Below are positions 45,987 to 57,697 of a DNA stretch of 64,000 nucleotides, in pieces. The DNA is from Acanthococcus lagerstroemiae (lineage: Eukaryota; Arthropoda; Insecta; Hemiptera; Eriococcidae), in contig CM063109.1 in NCBI GenBank assembly GCA_031841125.1, positions 782,321 through 846,320 on the forward strand. The letters are read 5' to 3'. Below the pieces are notes generated by a model. It searched no databases and was not told the origin of the DNA. It worked only from the letters and a program-made list of their open reading frames with translations. The position numbers were made by a program, and so were the translations under genes. Position 1 is the stretch's first letter, and each line of letters begins with the position of its first letter.

Positions 45987-47600
45987 GTATAAAGAGCTGT
46001 AGATTGTTTTTCTGTTTTTTGATCATTCTATGTCAATGCTGAGGTACGTAGTTATGAAAAACAAAAATGTACTTCAGATGTTTTCAAAACTGGATGCCAG
46101 TTTACAAGTGTTGACAGCATTTGTGATAATCTTGGCTGTGGCTATTCAAATTATTGTAAACCTAGTTCGAATCAAAACATAATCCTCTCATTGTCTTTAG
46201 TGTATTAAGAATTACAATTTCCTAAAAGATGCCACTTAAAGTAGGAATAAATTAATTGCAGAGTACCTTCCCGTTGTTGATAAAAGTGATGAAGCTGCGC
46301 GACTGCAGTTTGCAGCATCGCAATTTGTAGGTGGTGTTTGTTTTTTTTTTTTAGTTGCTACATTGCTCAACTGATCAACACACAATGACCGTGATCAAAT
46401 TCTGCGTGTAATGATGGTACCAAACACGTACAGTTTCCCTTTTAATTTTCACTCATTATTTGAAATGATTTCTGTAATGTAATTTGTATACCATTTTTGA
46501 AGCTCTATACAAACAATCTGATAACGCTGCTTGGAAATAGCGGCATTACATCGAGTTAGTTTTATAGGATAGCTATAAGATTTTACATTTCAACGAGTCA
46601 CGCGTTAGTATTGCCGCATGTTCTGTTTTCCCCCTCGAGCCCGTATGACTAATGAAAACATACCCGTGGGAAGTCACCCTATGATTGAAAAGTCACCCCA
46701 CGTATTATGGTACGCGTTCTTAAGTTGTTTACTGACGTTGTTTGCAAAGCAAACCGAACCATCTTGTCTTTGAGTTTCGGTATTTATGGTCGTCGCATTT
46801 GTTTTTGGCTCTTGAATGAATCACGATGGGTCGGTGGCACTTACACTATAATGTGTCGCATCATAATAATAACATTGTAGTAACTTCCAAAATTGATTTC
46901 GGTTTTTCGCAATCGGATTGTAGAAGTTCTGTCGGTGGCATCCTGTCATAACATCCTATGTACCTTACCTTGCATGAAGTGTCCTCTGTGCATCTGGGAA
47001 GTTGCCATATCATTCCATTGATAGAACTCCCACAATCCAATTTCAAATATTCATCATCACTTTTTTGTTATTTAACGTCGCCCGACATCAGAGGTCTTTA
47101 TATCCGAAAATAACGATTCTTCTTTTCTTGAAAGTTACGATATCGTTATTCTCATGGTGCGATGTGGTTAGCGTTACAGCGTTTGTTGTTGTATACTGTG
47201 AGTTGGACTTGAGGAATGTTCCTGTTAATAAAATCTCGTGGAAGGGAGGCCGGGCACTTTTGTGTGGATTATTCCTTCTCGGAAAACCGGTAAAAAATGG
47301 AAAAATACAGACCGCGCATCGATTAAATAATTACGAAACTTACGGCGGTGGAACATTTAAATAAATGGAAAGATTTCTGGGTAGCGAAATGGTAATTTGC
47401 CGAGAACCTTCGCGTATTTGTACTATCACCTTGAAAGTGCGTCTCTGCGAATATGATGGTTGTGGTAACTGAACAACAGTTTATGGTTGGATTATCGACT
47501 GGTGGCAGTCACTATACGTCACGTTACATCTGGTCATTCCTCGACGTACTGCTTCATATCGGCCAGTTCGCTGCCAGCTATAACGCTGAATATGTACATA
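45987..47600. other. Unassigned stretch
   Basis: No gene supported. 47047-47100 shares a block with 31138-31190 (see that stretch). A poly-T tract lies at about 46340-46353. Confidence 0.35.
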
Positions 47601-47607
47601 GTATCTT

Positions 47608-48905
47608 CTATATGACAAGCTACCTCGCGATCCGCGAGGTAGTAACAGGGTGTTTGCCATTGGGACTGTGCAAATTGTAGAAGCGCTAGTGTCGAATAGG
47701 TATTTTTTGATAAGCGAATGGTCACTTGACGTCAGCGTCACGAACGTCTTTTTCCCGGGGAACATAAAAGCTGATGACGCTACACGCACATCATGGAAGT
47801 TCAAGGCTTCAAATTGTGAAGCTGCAGACTGCAATCACGCAGTAGACTTTGATCAATGCAGAACATACTAGAATACATTTCCATTTTCCGTTAATTCATT
47901 CCAAGTGGCGAGCAGAAATCAAACACTCTACCTTTACAAAACAAATAAATGCAAAGGACATAAATCCAACGGATTTCAGATACACGAGTTTCAATGAATA
48001 TGAACTGATAACTGCTGATAACAATTCAAAGAGGGACAGAAATTTCGTTTCAATTCAAATAAACGAGGAATTTTACTTTAATTCAAATAAAATTGTGTTC
48101 TCGCTTCAGAAAACGCACATTAATGTGTTCTTACTCCTCATTACAATGTTTATAACATGCAAAGCTGGTCACACAACGCGTGTCGCGTGAAATATTCGTG
48201 AACCATTCGAATGCGAGAAAGATAATCTTTCATTTCAAAAACAAAACGTGATCTGCCAATTATTTATTCATGTTTTTCGTTAATTCCGCTACACGATTAT
48301 AATAGAAGTTCAAATTTGTGGTTGTAGGCATGTTGACTGTTTTGGATGATTCCCCGTTCCTGATAACGAAAAGACAACTGAGGTAAATAGTCAAACAAGA
48401 AACGAAATATTTGTGACAGACCTGAAATAGAATACCAAAATTACCACTTACTTAATATCGCTAAAATATTTATGGGACCTAACTCACATCGCATTATTCC
48501 TCGGAAAATTTCCTGATAAGAGTACCACAGAATGTTGGATGTACCTGGTTCGATTCAAATACATTATACGCTAATTCAACTGAGAACCCATTTCATACAA
48601 ACAAACAATGTACTTACCTCTTCTAAATCTAGTTAATGTCTTCACTTTCTTTACGAATCGCACAATACTGTCATGAGTAAAATACGAAATCACGAAATAA
48701 AACATAAACAAGTTACATTTGTAAATCGTAAGCGTAACGGAGAGGATACATTCATAATAGTAAACCGACTTATCGATAGATGGCAGGTTGACAGAGAAGG
48801 CAACTGAGCTAAAACTGAACTACGAGCTGTAAACAGTTCAGTCGTATTTAATGAAATGATGAAAATTCGATTGCAATAGGGTGTTTGCTTGCAGCGCTCC
48901 GCGCA
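47608..48905 (+). repeat. 7 kb/47 kb repeat family, long copy
   Basis: It opens with ACAAGCTACCTCGCGATCC followed by GCGAGGTAGTAACAGGGTG, itself an inverted CTACCTCGC/GCGAGGTAG. It ends with about 200 bp closely matching 7390-7600 (GTAAACCGACTTATCGATAG, GATGAAAATTCGATTGCAAT). The extra 1 kb between the blocks is absent from the 7-kb copy. A minus-strand frame (47481-47834) shares ANTLLLP and FPGKKT strings with other family members (57 kb has FFPGKKT), hinting at a lost coding origin, but no protein family is recognised. Confidence 0.65.
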
Positions 48906-49059
48906 ATTCAAACCTACCGAAGAATACGAGAGGCGTTCAAAAAGTAAGGCAACAAGGCCAATAAAAAAATTACAACGAATTAGAAAAATTTATTCAAATG
49001 AAATAAGTTTACATATATCCATGTACTACTGCTCGACATAATTTCCCAGTCAATTTAAA

Positions 49060-49356
49060 CATTTGTCCGACCGGTGGATTAGTTTATCAACACCACGGCA
49101 TACTACTTTGCCGCCAACAAATTGAACCAGTTTGACACATCCTCGATCAGCTTATTGTCTTCGTCGAATTTTCTTCCGGACAATACGGTTTTAGATGCAA
49201 GAAAGTATGAAAATCGCCGGGTGCTAAATTTGGGGAGTGAGGCGAATGTTCCCAAACTTCCCATCCGAATTCCTGCAGCAAACTCTTCGTTACATTCGCA
49301 GTGTCATGGGTCGCATTCTGTTGAAGCAAAATCACTACCCGCATCACAGGGTGAAT
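49060..49356 (-). pseudogene. Mariner transposase C-terminal fragment, left half
   Basis: The minus strand gives SLLQEFGWEVWEHSPHSPNL and APGDFHTFLHLKPY, which is the third catalytic block of mariner DD34D transposases with its Asp in GDFH kept. The second catalytic motif (normally HDNARPH) is degraded to QQNATHD. The C-terminal part shifts frame near 49175. The N-terminal DNA-binding half is absent. Confidence 0.87.
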
Positions 49357-49409
49357 GCGGAACGGTGATGTTGTTATTTAAAAAGTTCAAACGGACCATA
49401 CAAAACGAA

Positions 49410-49672
49410 GGTCTCGGTTTGTTGACTCGAGGAGTGATTTTCTTTGAATACAATACGACCCCTCACTCAGTGAATGTAAGGAAGAGTTTGCTGCAGGAAT
49501 TCGGATGGGACGTTTGGGAACCTCTACCCCACCCCCTACGCACCAAATTTAACACCCAGCAATTTTCATCTTTTCTTGTATCTGAAGCAGTATTTGTTCG
49601 GAAGGAGATTCAACAACGACGATGAGCTGGGCGAGGATGTGTCAAACTGGTTCAATTTGATGGCGGCAAAGT
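49410..49672 (+). pseudogene. Mariner transposase C-terminal fragment, right half
   Basis: The plus strand gives LLTRGVIFFEYNTTPHSVN then KSLLQEFGWDVWEPLPH, the same protein segment as the left half. The HDN motif is EYN, so the second catalytic Asp is lost. The third block is shifted out of frame (APSDF region near 49555). It ends with EDVSNWFNLMAAK and a stop near 49670. Confidence 0.87.
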
Positions 49673-49856
49673 AGTATGCTAGTTGTGTAGGTAAACTAAT
49701 CGACCGGTCAGACCAATGTTTAAATCGACTGGGAAATTATGTCGAGCAGTAGTACATGGATATATCTAAACATATTTCATTTGAATAAATTTTTCTAATT
49801 CGTTGTAATTTTTTTATTGGCCTTGTTACCACCTTGCTTTTTGAACGCCCTTCGTA

Positions 49857-50573
49857 CTATTACTCGAACGAAAGAAAATTCCGTTCAACTTGGTCGTTTT
49901 TGAAAATGGCAACATTCGGAGCCGCCGACGGCCGACCTTTTTAAACTGTGGTGGTTGGATCTCTACCTAGTTTACTGATTCGCTTTTCAATAGCGAGTAT
50001 TTTTTAGAGAACGCAACACGTTATTGGCGTCGACAATCCTCAATAATTATTCTTTTCGTTGTCACGAATGAGGTTGAGAAATTCGTGTGAACGTAAAATG
50101 TAAAGAGTACGCTGCTGTCCCTATTTTACGAGTAAAACAAGCGGAATAAGTAAAATGTGTACCGTGCTTATTTGACGTTACGTAACTTCAGTGAGAGGAG
50201 GAGGAGAGGAGAATGGTTCTTCAAGGAAATACTTAAACATGTCCATATCAGAATTATTCGAGCTTGTCGACGGGGGAGCATACGCCACTACACCCTTGTC
50301 CCATTAGTCTTGAAAAGCCCGTCGTTTGTCGCGTAGAATTGATATAACGTCGTTTAGTCGCTCGCATATTTTTGAGAACCTAAACTCGGAGCTCAGGCTC
50401 GCTCGTTCTTTAATTTGTGCTATTATGTTGGAGTAGTAAATTACATTCTTTCGCTACGCGGGCCTTTCTCATCTCGAATAGTTCGACGATTGCTGAGAAT
50501 GAGAAGTTTCTAGAAAACGAAGTAAAAAGTTCGAGATACTCGGCTGATTTGATCGTGTGAAAACATTATCTAT
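49857..50573. other. Unassigned stretch
   Basis: No gene supported. A GAGGAGGAG tract lies near 50194-50212. Confidence 0.35.
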
Positions 50574-50954
50574 GTGCGGGGATTATCCGATAAACCATCT
50601 GAAACTATATTCCATCGGGGGATACTTTCCTCTCAGGCAACCAATTTGAAAAATAAACATGACCGTCTTGATAAAGCGAGGGAAAATTTCAAAATTGAAA
50701 GAGGCGTTAAACAGTGGCACTCCCCCCTTTCACCAAATCTATTTAACTGCCTGCTAGAGCATGTATTTCAAAACTTGGAATGGGAAAAAAGAGGAATAAA
50801 AATAAGTGGGAAATATCTCAGTAATCTGAGATTTGCTGATGACTTGGTTTTGGTTTCCCAATGCGGCAATGAGATGCAAGAAATAACAATAGCAAGATTT
50901 CCCGAACAGCCAGATGTCCCGCCCAAATTTCGGAATAAGAGCCCAAGAAGATAG
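50574..50954 (+). pseudogene. RTE-type LINE reverse transcriptase fragment
   Basis: FKIERGVKQ (about 50690), SPLSPNLFNCLLEHVFQNLE, KRGIKISGKYLSNLRFADDL and VLVSQCGNEMQE match the central RT of RTE-like LINEs, with catalytic FADD intact. The GDP of the usual KQGDPLSP reads WHS, a small lesion. Upstream fingers and the downstream thumb are missing or scrambled. AT-rich sequence to about 51300, ending in AATAAA-like repeats, may be its 3' part. It directly precedes the R1 LINE insertion. Confidence 0.82.
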
Positions 50955-51368
50955 AACTCCTTCCCAGGATCTCACCTGTGGGAAATCGCCGATAGTAGAT
51001 TGCTGACGAAGGAAGCTAATAAAATTACTCGTAATAACGAACCTCATGGGTGTTTAACTACTGACTTCCACCAAGCCCCACGGGAGTCTGGGCGAGTCCA
51101 CGATGACCTCTGTCCCCAGCGTACTTCATTAGCGGAGTAAGGGCTGAAAGACCTGAGTCATACAGATGGACGTAAGTGCTTGAGAACCCACTCTTCATGC
51201 CCCCGAATGAAAAGAGGTCCACCAAAGGAAAATCTAATTTTGAAATCAAATACTAGCATGGTGGTACGTCCATGCACTTTCAATAAATAAACAGAATAAA
51301 AATAAAGTAGTTCCAGATTCACCTCGCTGAAATTATGAGAATCATGTCAAACAGCACTAGAACACGTG

Positions 51369-51558
51369 TTGTGGCGGGGCCGGACACAGGATCCGGGAGT
51401 TCAGGGAGCCGCCGAAGTGTCCACGGTGTAGCCTGGTGGAAGGACGCGACAGCGCGCACGTCTTGGGTAGCCGAGGATGCCAGGACGTGAGCGCCGCCCG
51501 AAAAGGTAGAGGAGAAGGCGGAGGCCGAAGTCGGCGGCGGCCGATCCAACGCCGCTGA
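51369..51558 (+). pseudogene. LINE ORF1 C-terminal tail
   Basis: It contains the knuckle remnant CCGGAGHRIREF, then PPKCPRCSLVEGRDSAHVLG and a terminal PIQRR stop at 51556. It aligns with the ORF1 end at 39344. The 5' truncation point of the LINE cuts into the second knuckle, removing its first Cys residues. Confidence 0.87.
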
Positions 51559-51575
51559 CCAGGCCGCTTAACTTT

Positions 51576-52070
51576 CTTCAGGTCAACCTGAACCACAGTT
51601 CAGTCGCGCAGGATCTCCTGTGGCGCACTGTGGGAGAGAGACAGGTTGACCTGGTGATAGCCAGCTAGCCTTATAGGGTCGCCGAGGCGAGAGGGTGGCA
51701 CCGCGACCACTGCGGACTTGCAGCATTGGGAGTGTGTCCAGAGGAGGGGGAGGGGTACGTAGCTGTACAGTTGGGCGATATCACCGTCTACAGTTGCTAC
51801 TTCTCCCCGAACAGGACCTTGGAGGAGTTCGAGACCTACCTCGCCTGTCTGGAAGAGAGCGTCGCCAGGAGAACGTTGAGGGTGATCGTGGCCGGTGATT
51901 TCAATGCCAAGCCGGAGGAATGGCACTCCGGCCGGACTGACCGCAGAGGATACGCCTCGGGGGAGCTTGCCGCCCGACTAGACCTCGTTCCGACGAACGT
52001 GGGCGGCATTCCAACAAGGTTCCACCAGGGATGGAGCTCCAGTGTACTAGTGGACCGACGAGATTGCTGA
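51576..52070 (+). pseudogene. LINE endonuclease domain (ORF2 N-terminal part)
   Basis: LQVNLNHSSVAQDLLW (51576), RQVDLVIAS then a stop where the catalytic Glu of SEPY belongs, YVAVQLGDITVYSCYFSP, and VIVAGDFNAKPEEWHSG (about 51884) with Asp and Asn of GDFNA intact. The frame ends near 52046, where a deletion joins it to the linker in another frame. The endonuclease C-terminal third is lost. Confidence 0.88.
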
Positions 52071-52500
52071 GCTGCGGAAGGAATGTAACCGCCTCTGTCG
52101 TCGCTATCAGCGGATAGGACGAGATGACGGATGGACGGGTGAAGCCTCGCAGCGGTACCAGGAGGCGCGCCGAGCCCTCAAGGCAGCCATCCGGCACGGG
52201 AGCCTGAACTTCCACCTGGCCCAGGTCTTGAGCGGGAACGGTTGTTTCGGCTCGTACCTGCACCGGATGGGTTTGGCAGCAAGCGCCGAGTGCACCCATT
52301 GCACAAGCGGAGAGGAGGACACGCCGTGGCATGCGCTGTTCGAGTGCGACGCCTGGAAGGAGGAGAGGCGCGGGGCGGTCACGATCGATCCCGAAGATGG
52401 CGTGATCGACCGTCTTGCGCCGGACACCCTGGTCCCGCATCTGTTGAGGAGCCGAAGCGGTTCGAACCGGGTGTCGGATTACGTTTCGGAGGTAGAGTGA
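52054..52500 (+). pseudogene. LINE ORF2 linker fused to C-terminal zinc knuckle
   Basis: One uninterrupted frame of about 149 codons. It starts TDEIAELRKECNRLCRRYQR, the linker normally between endonuclease and RT, up to EARRALKAAIRHG (about 52200). It then jumps straight to LNFHLAQVLSGNGCFGSYL and AECTHC...HALFEC, the C-terminal CCHC. The whole RT (several hundred codons) is missing, yet the frame is kept. The protein would be an RT-less fusion and is presumably a non-functional relic. Confidence 0.87.
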
Positions 52501-52926
52501 TCGAGACAGAGGACGCAGGGAGAAGAAGCTGAAGTTGCTGCTGCTACTGCGGCGGCGGATACCATTCAGCAAAGCTCGCCCATAACACCAAGGCTGGAGC
52601 AGAGCTCGCCCGTAGTGTAAGGGCTTCAACTTCAATCGGATGAGTCTCACATAATGAGTGAGTGAAGAGGAAGAGGCAGCGCGGGGACCTGAAATTTCCA
52701 GGCGAGCGCTACCTCGGTCAGTAGGCAACCCCGTGGTAGCCCTGGCCGGACGCGCGCACTGTTCCGGCCAGGAGAAATGGGGGCTCGGGCCCGGCCTCAA
52801 AACGTTCCCCTCGGTACTGATGCGATGCCCGAAAGGGTAGTTTTCGGTGTCGGGGGTGCGGTGTCTCAGGTGCCACTTTGGCATTCGTGCATCGCCATAC
52901 GTCCCACCACACCACTAGAATACGTG

Positions 52927-55659
52927 TATTTTAAATTGAGAAAATTGATGAGAAAATTCATTATGAAAAATGTAAGGAGGCACAATGGAGATACTCGACG
53001 GTTTCATAAATAAATAAGGAGCCAGTGGCTCTTACCTCGCGATACGTCTCCTATTCGTACGCGATCAAAAATAATAGATATCCCCTCAATCATGGGTTCA
53101 GAATCAACAATAAATATTATAAACAACTGCATTGAGTGATAACAATATAGAAATAACATCATATCAGGAAGTAGGGTCCTCTCTCCCCTAAAATTTAGTA
53201 TAATCAAAACAACATCAGCAACACAGGCTGCAAAATAAAATGCACAAAACGTAAATGACGAACCAAAATGGAAACCGAAATACATATCCAAAGGGAGTCC
53301 CCTTCTCCCTAGGAGATATTTAATTTAGATATTTTGGGCTACAAATCTTGATTTAAGAACTCGAGGAGCCTCAGAGCTTTTCGGAACGATAGCTTTTGAC
53401 GATCACAGATTTAGTGACGGTTCCCTGCGTTGCGAACAGATCACCATGGTCTCTTAGGACCCTAAATTTTTAAGTACCACCCGGACGTGGACGAACACGG
53501 GTACTGAGCCACTACGTGATTTTCGTATGACTATTCACACGATTTTGAATTGGAAAAAAGGGGTGGGGGAATAAACAAAAATAAATGAAAATAAACTGGA
53601 AGGACAGTTTTTAGACCCGAAATTTTGAACAACCCAAGATCGAAAGTAAAGGGAATTTCTATTCCGCATTCTTCCCAGGTCATACACGCGGATAGAAAAG
53701 GGACGTCGGCCCCCTGGTAAGCACGAATCTGAAGGCTAGCACTCGCGAATTGCACTACCACGGGTCGATAATAAAAAACCGAAAATAAGGTACAATGCCT
53801 GGGATTTCAGCTAAAATACCAAAAAGACTCAAATTGAAGTTACGTAATCCGATGTACTGGACAAGCTGGAACGTTACCATGCATATGGTCAGCGAAGCGA
53901 GATGATGGATCTAGATCTGCGAAGTGGCCACTGCAACAAATCTTACAGCAACTCGACGACAGCTGATTAGGTGCAGGATCGAACTGAAAAATTGTACATA
54001 GCACAGTAACTTGTCCCAAAACTCCAATTTATGGCGAATGTGAATCGCCTCCAGCACGTTTCCATCATGTAGAAAACTCATTACCCGAGTTACTAAGCTG
54101 CTCACCCTACAAAAACGAAAATTCGATAAATTTTGGGTTGATTCCTCTTACGAAAGATGTTCCTAGGGGAAACTCAATTTGACCCACTTGATTCGAAAAA
54201 TAGTCCAAACTATGAAATCCAAAATGAGGGGAGCTAGGTTTACAATAGCAAACTAATAACAATCGAAAATACTCGGTCTAAGGTACGCAATCTTGACATT
54301 AGAAAAATGAAGAAATAAAACGTAATGCTTAGCCGATACTGACTAGGTCCTGGAGCCATTGGCAGCGAATTCGATGATGGTCTCGTAACATTGGCCTCGT
54401 GATCCTGCCTTGTGGCGGCATAGTCTCGATCGAATCGCGCCATAAATCAGTCTGGACTCGGATCCTGGAGCTGGAAACGACTTCTCGACATGGTGTGGAG
54501 ACCAATATCTTCTTGATTGATCCAAAAGAAACTCGAAATTCGTACTACTGGACAAGGCCTATAGCATGCCTTTTCATTTCACTATGCGGTCGGTTCAGCA
54601 AACGGATCCAAAATATATAAGACTTGGGCATTTCAATTCTGTCACTTTACGGCTATAAATACTTTGAACAACCGAAAAGGCCGTCGAATTTCGAATTTTT
54701 CGAGAACTAAATAACCGAATACAACTTCAAAAATGAGTAACTTGTTCTCAAACTGAGTAAGTATTACACGATGTACGAGATTTTCACGAATGCGGAAATG
54801 TGCAGCGAGATCCATAATGGTAAATTCATACTCGTAGTCGCTCAAGAACCGGAATGAACCGCTGGTGCAATTTTCAGCTCAGTGCATCGCTTCGTTATCT
54901 GTATTACTCCGCCGACAAAATCTTTTCACATCATTCCACCTCTCCACCCCGCACTATCCGCGTAATAGTAACGGCTCGAGAGATAGAAATAGACGTCGAC
55001 TTTTGATTAGTATGACATCGAAAAACATAGTTCCCAGCACAGCCAGTCCTTTCAGGAGAAAGCCTGTGGATGATGATTTCAAGTAAGACCGTGTGCTCGC
55101 CTCGGAGGCTGTTGCTTCCTTATCAGAGCGAGCGTCCTACTTATCACCGGGGAAATTTTTAAGCTGCCTACCTATGTAGTGAAATGAAAAGGCATTGCTT
55201 ATCCAAGCTTAATTTTGATTATAATTTTGGTATAGCTCTGTTCGGCGTCTCGGTGATTAATCCGGCTTCAGCATGTGGCTACTGACCTCTCAATCACCGT
55301 TACGTTCCACCATCTCGGCTATGGGCCGGTTCGTACAGGCTAAAGGTCTATCCACGATAAGCCTATGTATGTTCTAACGTGTATCGAGAATTCATTTCCA
55401 TTTCAAAAACATCACCATGCAGCTCGGATTCTAAATAAACGTCGAAAATGTCCGACTGCATGCACAGTGATACTCAAAAACCATCGTTCCTTTAGGTCCT
55501 AAGCTACTAGCTCAAGACTCTTAACGAGAAAAAAAATTGGGCTTCCAATTTATCATGCTTCAAATAAAATAAATAAAAAATAATGCCATTTACATACCTA
55601 ATTGACTGGCCTACGCATAGCAGTCAACGAAATATCGGAAGCCAATTGCATACCCCCCT

Positions 55660-55660
<1 letters not shown>
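52927..55660. other. Unassigned stretch
   Basis: No gene supported. Sequence at 53300-55000 is rather uniform in composition and could be an old LTR-element interior, but I see no polymerase motif, primer-binding site or repeated ends. Confidence 0.35.

Positions 55661-55691
<31 letters not shown>
55661..55691. repeat. (AC)n microsatellite
   Basis: About 15 AC units following a CCCCCCTCC tract. Confidence 0.95.
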
Positions 55692-55692
<1 letters not shown>

Positions 55693-57203
55693 GAAAACTT
55701 TTGGTAAGAGGGTGGAGAAAATGGAGGACCATAACCATTTCCGAAAAATTGATTGTTGCAGTTCTGTTTTGGAAATATTCTTGATTTATTTGAATCAATT
55801 TGAACGAATTAAACTTGGTCGGAAGAACTCGAAAATGCCAGTCAGAAATCAGTAACTGCACTCCGACTCGGGATATGTTTTACGCTGCGGAGAGTTCAGT
55901 TATCCATTTTAAATCAAAAGTAGCCATTTTTATAAGTGGTTGTCGCAAAAAAAGGGAAAAAAGCACGTTTTTTTCTTTAGGATTAATTGCCATAGTAGAC
56001 AGCTTGATGAAGTTGGCTTTCCAAGAATTAGTAATACCTTGTGTCCCAGCTGGAAACAACGTTCTAGCAAAGACAGGGTCTAGTTCCCCTATCCGTGATT
56101 AAGCCGACTTGTTTCCAAGTAGATTCTCGTTGCAGATGAATTTTCAAAATTTCTCCCACCCCCTTTTTTTTGTAATTATAATACTTATAATTATTCGGGG
56201 TGAAGAAGTACCTCCCTAACACGTAAAACTCATGGCATCCAGTCGTAGAACGGCTTTTTAGTCATGTTCGGGTCTAATCATCCTATGAGTTGTCAGAACC
56301 GCCCATTTTCCAAACAAAAATTGGCTTTCCCGGATGCGGTTAAATAAGTTGGATTTACTACAGTCGAAGAGTTCAGTTTGTCAGAAAATAGAAGTTCCTT
56401 ATTATTTTCTGGAAAACCAAGTTTCTCGTTTTTGAGAAGTCATCTTGAGCTCTATGCGGAGTAGCACTTTCAAAAATTTGCTTTAACTCGGGATGGCTTG
56501 AAGTTGATTCATTTACCGCGTGCAACGGAAAATTTTAATACTGCGGCTCTGTATTCAGCTTCGGGTTTGGGTGTTCAAGAGCTATATTTAACGAATTTTA
56601 TTCCATTACATTTTTACGAGAACATTAGCTTGTTTTTCGTGCGAATAATGACGCCTTAAATTACGTTTTTTAAAATGTGGAAGAATATTAATTAATATGG
56701 GTAGGTTGAAAGGTAAAGATATTGGAATTATGCGACGAGTGTAATGAGACGAAGGATGTACGCAAATCGGACGAGTGCGAAGGTCGTATAATTCAAGTAA
56801 TATCTACCTACAAACTTGGTTCGCCAATGACAGACCAACATCTCCACACGTTTCTCGAAACTAAAAAATATTTTCGCGAAAATTATCAATCACGCTATCG
56901 TGTCCACACAGAGGTTTTCTTGAGTGCGCTGCCCCACAAGGTACTGCAGAGCATATCTGTGAGAGCGTAAGAATTTCCCAAACGGCGTTCGCTTTCGCTT
57001 GGTTAAAGAATGTTTGGAGCGAAATGTATGTATTACAACTTTGCAACTAGTTTTCTTCCCCGGGAAGAAAAGGTCCTCGAACCATGGGCACCCGCAGAGG
57101 GTAGCGGATTTAGCGACTGCTACCTCATAAGCTTTCATATTTTTTGTTTTTGTGCATAATTAGAGGTATTTCTGATTCAGGTAATTAAATCGCTCAATAG
57201 TAC
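55692..57203. other. Unassigned stretch
   Basis: No gene supported. Near 57043-57140 sequence such as CTTCCCCGGGAAGAAAAGG and GCTACCTCATAAGC resembles parts of the 47.6-48.9 kb repeat family (its FFPGKKT-bearing segment on the minus strand). Confidence 0.4.
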
Positions 57204-57486
57204 TGTAACGGAATTGGCACCGAAAAACGCACGAAAACACGTAAAAAGGACTTTTAATTTAATACACTAATACAACGCAGAGAATAGTAGCTAAATCGCT
57301 TGAAAACACACAATTTATCGCATACAAAACTCTATACTATACAGTGTTGGCCAGCGGCCTTTATATGTATATCCCGGCGTTATCAGTGAAACTCCTTATA
57401 GCTCTCGTTATCGAACTTCTATTCTGCTGCTCGAAACGAGTTGATCGTTCTTTGCTTATTTCGAACGTTCGAAATTATTCGCCACA
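57204..57486 (-). repeat. Gypsy 3' LTR, about 283 bp
   Basis: On the minus strand it starts TGTGGCGAATAATTTCGAAC directly after a polypurine tract (AGGAGGGGGCAG) and ends AATTCCGTTACA, giving the canonical TG...CA ends. A TATA-like ATATAAAGG lies inside near 57360. The second LTR is not in the window. Confidence 0.75.
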
Positions 57487-57697
57487 CTGCCCCCTCCTTA
57501 AGCCTGGATGTCCCGGCCAATCTCCAGATCTTCTTTATGGTCACCATGCCAGACTGCCAAATGATCAAGGTGCACGACTTTGGCTCGTCCACTACCAAGC
57601 TTCTGAATCCGGTGTACAACATCGTTGATCCGTTTGAGTACGGGTACGGTCCTGCAATATCCAGTGCGACCCGTTCAAATGGATGTCTAACGTTGTA

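Larger units (their letters stand above)
48927..49854. mobile_element. Head-to-head mariner (two inverted 3' halves)
   Basis: Both ends are the same mariner terminus: CGAGAGGCGTTCAAAAAGTA on the left and the complement of CGAAGGGCGTTCAAAAAGCA on the right. TA flanks both sides (48925-48926, 49855-49856). Each half carries the transposase C-terminus followed by its UTR, transcribed outward from a centre near 49360. It is 928 bp, against about 1.3 kb for a full mariner. It looks like a dimeric hairpin that still has two terminal repeats. Confidence 0.88.
51369..52913 (+). mobile_element. R1-clade LINE, 5'-truncated and internally deleted
   Basis: It is flanked by ACTAGAACACGTG (51356-51368) and ACTAGAATACGTG (52914-52926), a 13-bp target-site duplication with one difference. 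Inside, in order, are the ORF1 zinc-knuckle tail, the endonuclease, a linker, a C-terminal zinc knuckle and the 3' UTR. The RT domain is missing completely. ORF1 and ORF2 lie in different frames as expected. The 3' UTR is shared with 15655-15995 and 23145-23505. Confidence 0.92.

Noticed and set aside
51901..52884. Minus-strand open frame of 327 codons
   Set aside because: It is antisense to the R1 LINE endonuclease, C-terminal domain and 3' UTR. Its length reflects high GC, not coding.
52927..55080. Possible LTR-retrotransposon interior
   Set aside because: No polymerase, protease or gag motifs could be read in any frame.
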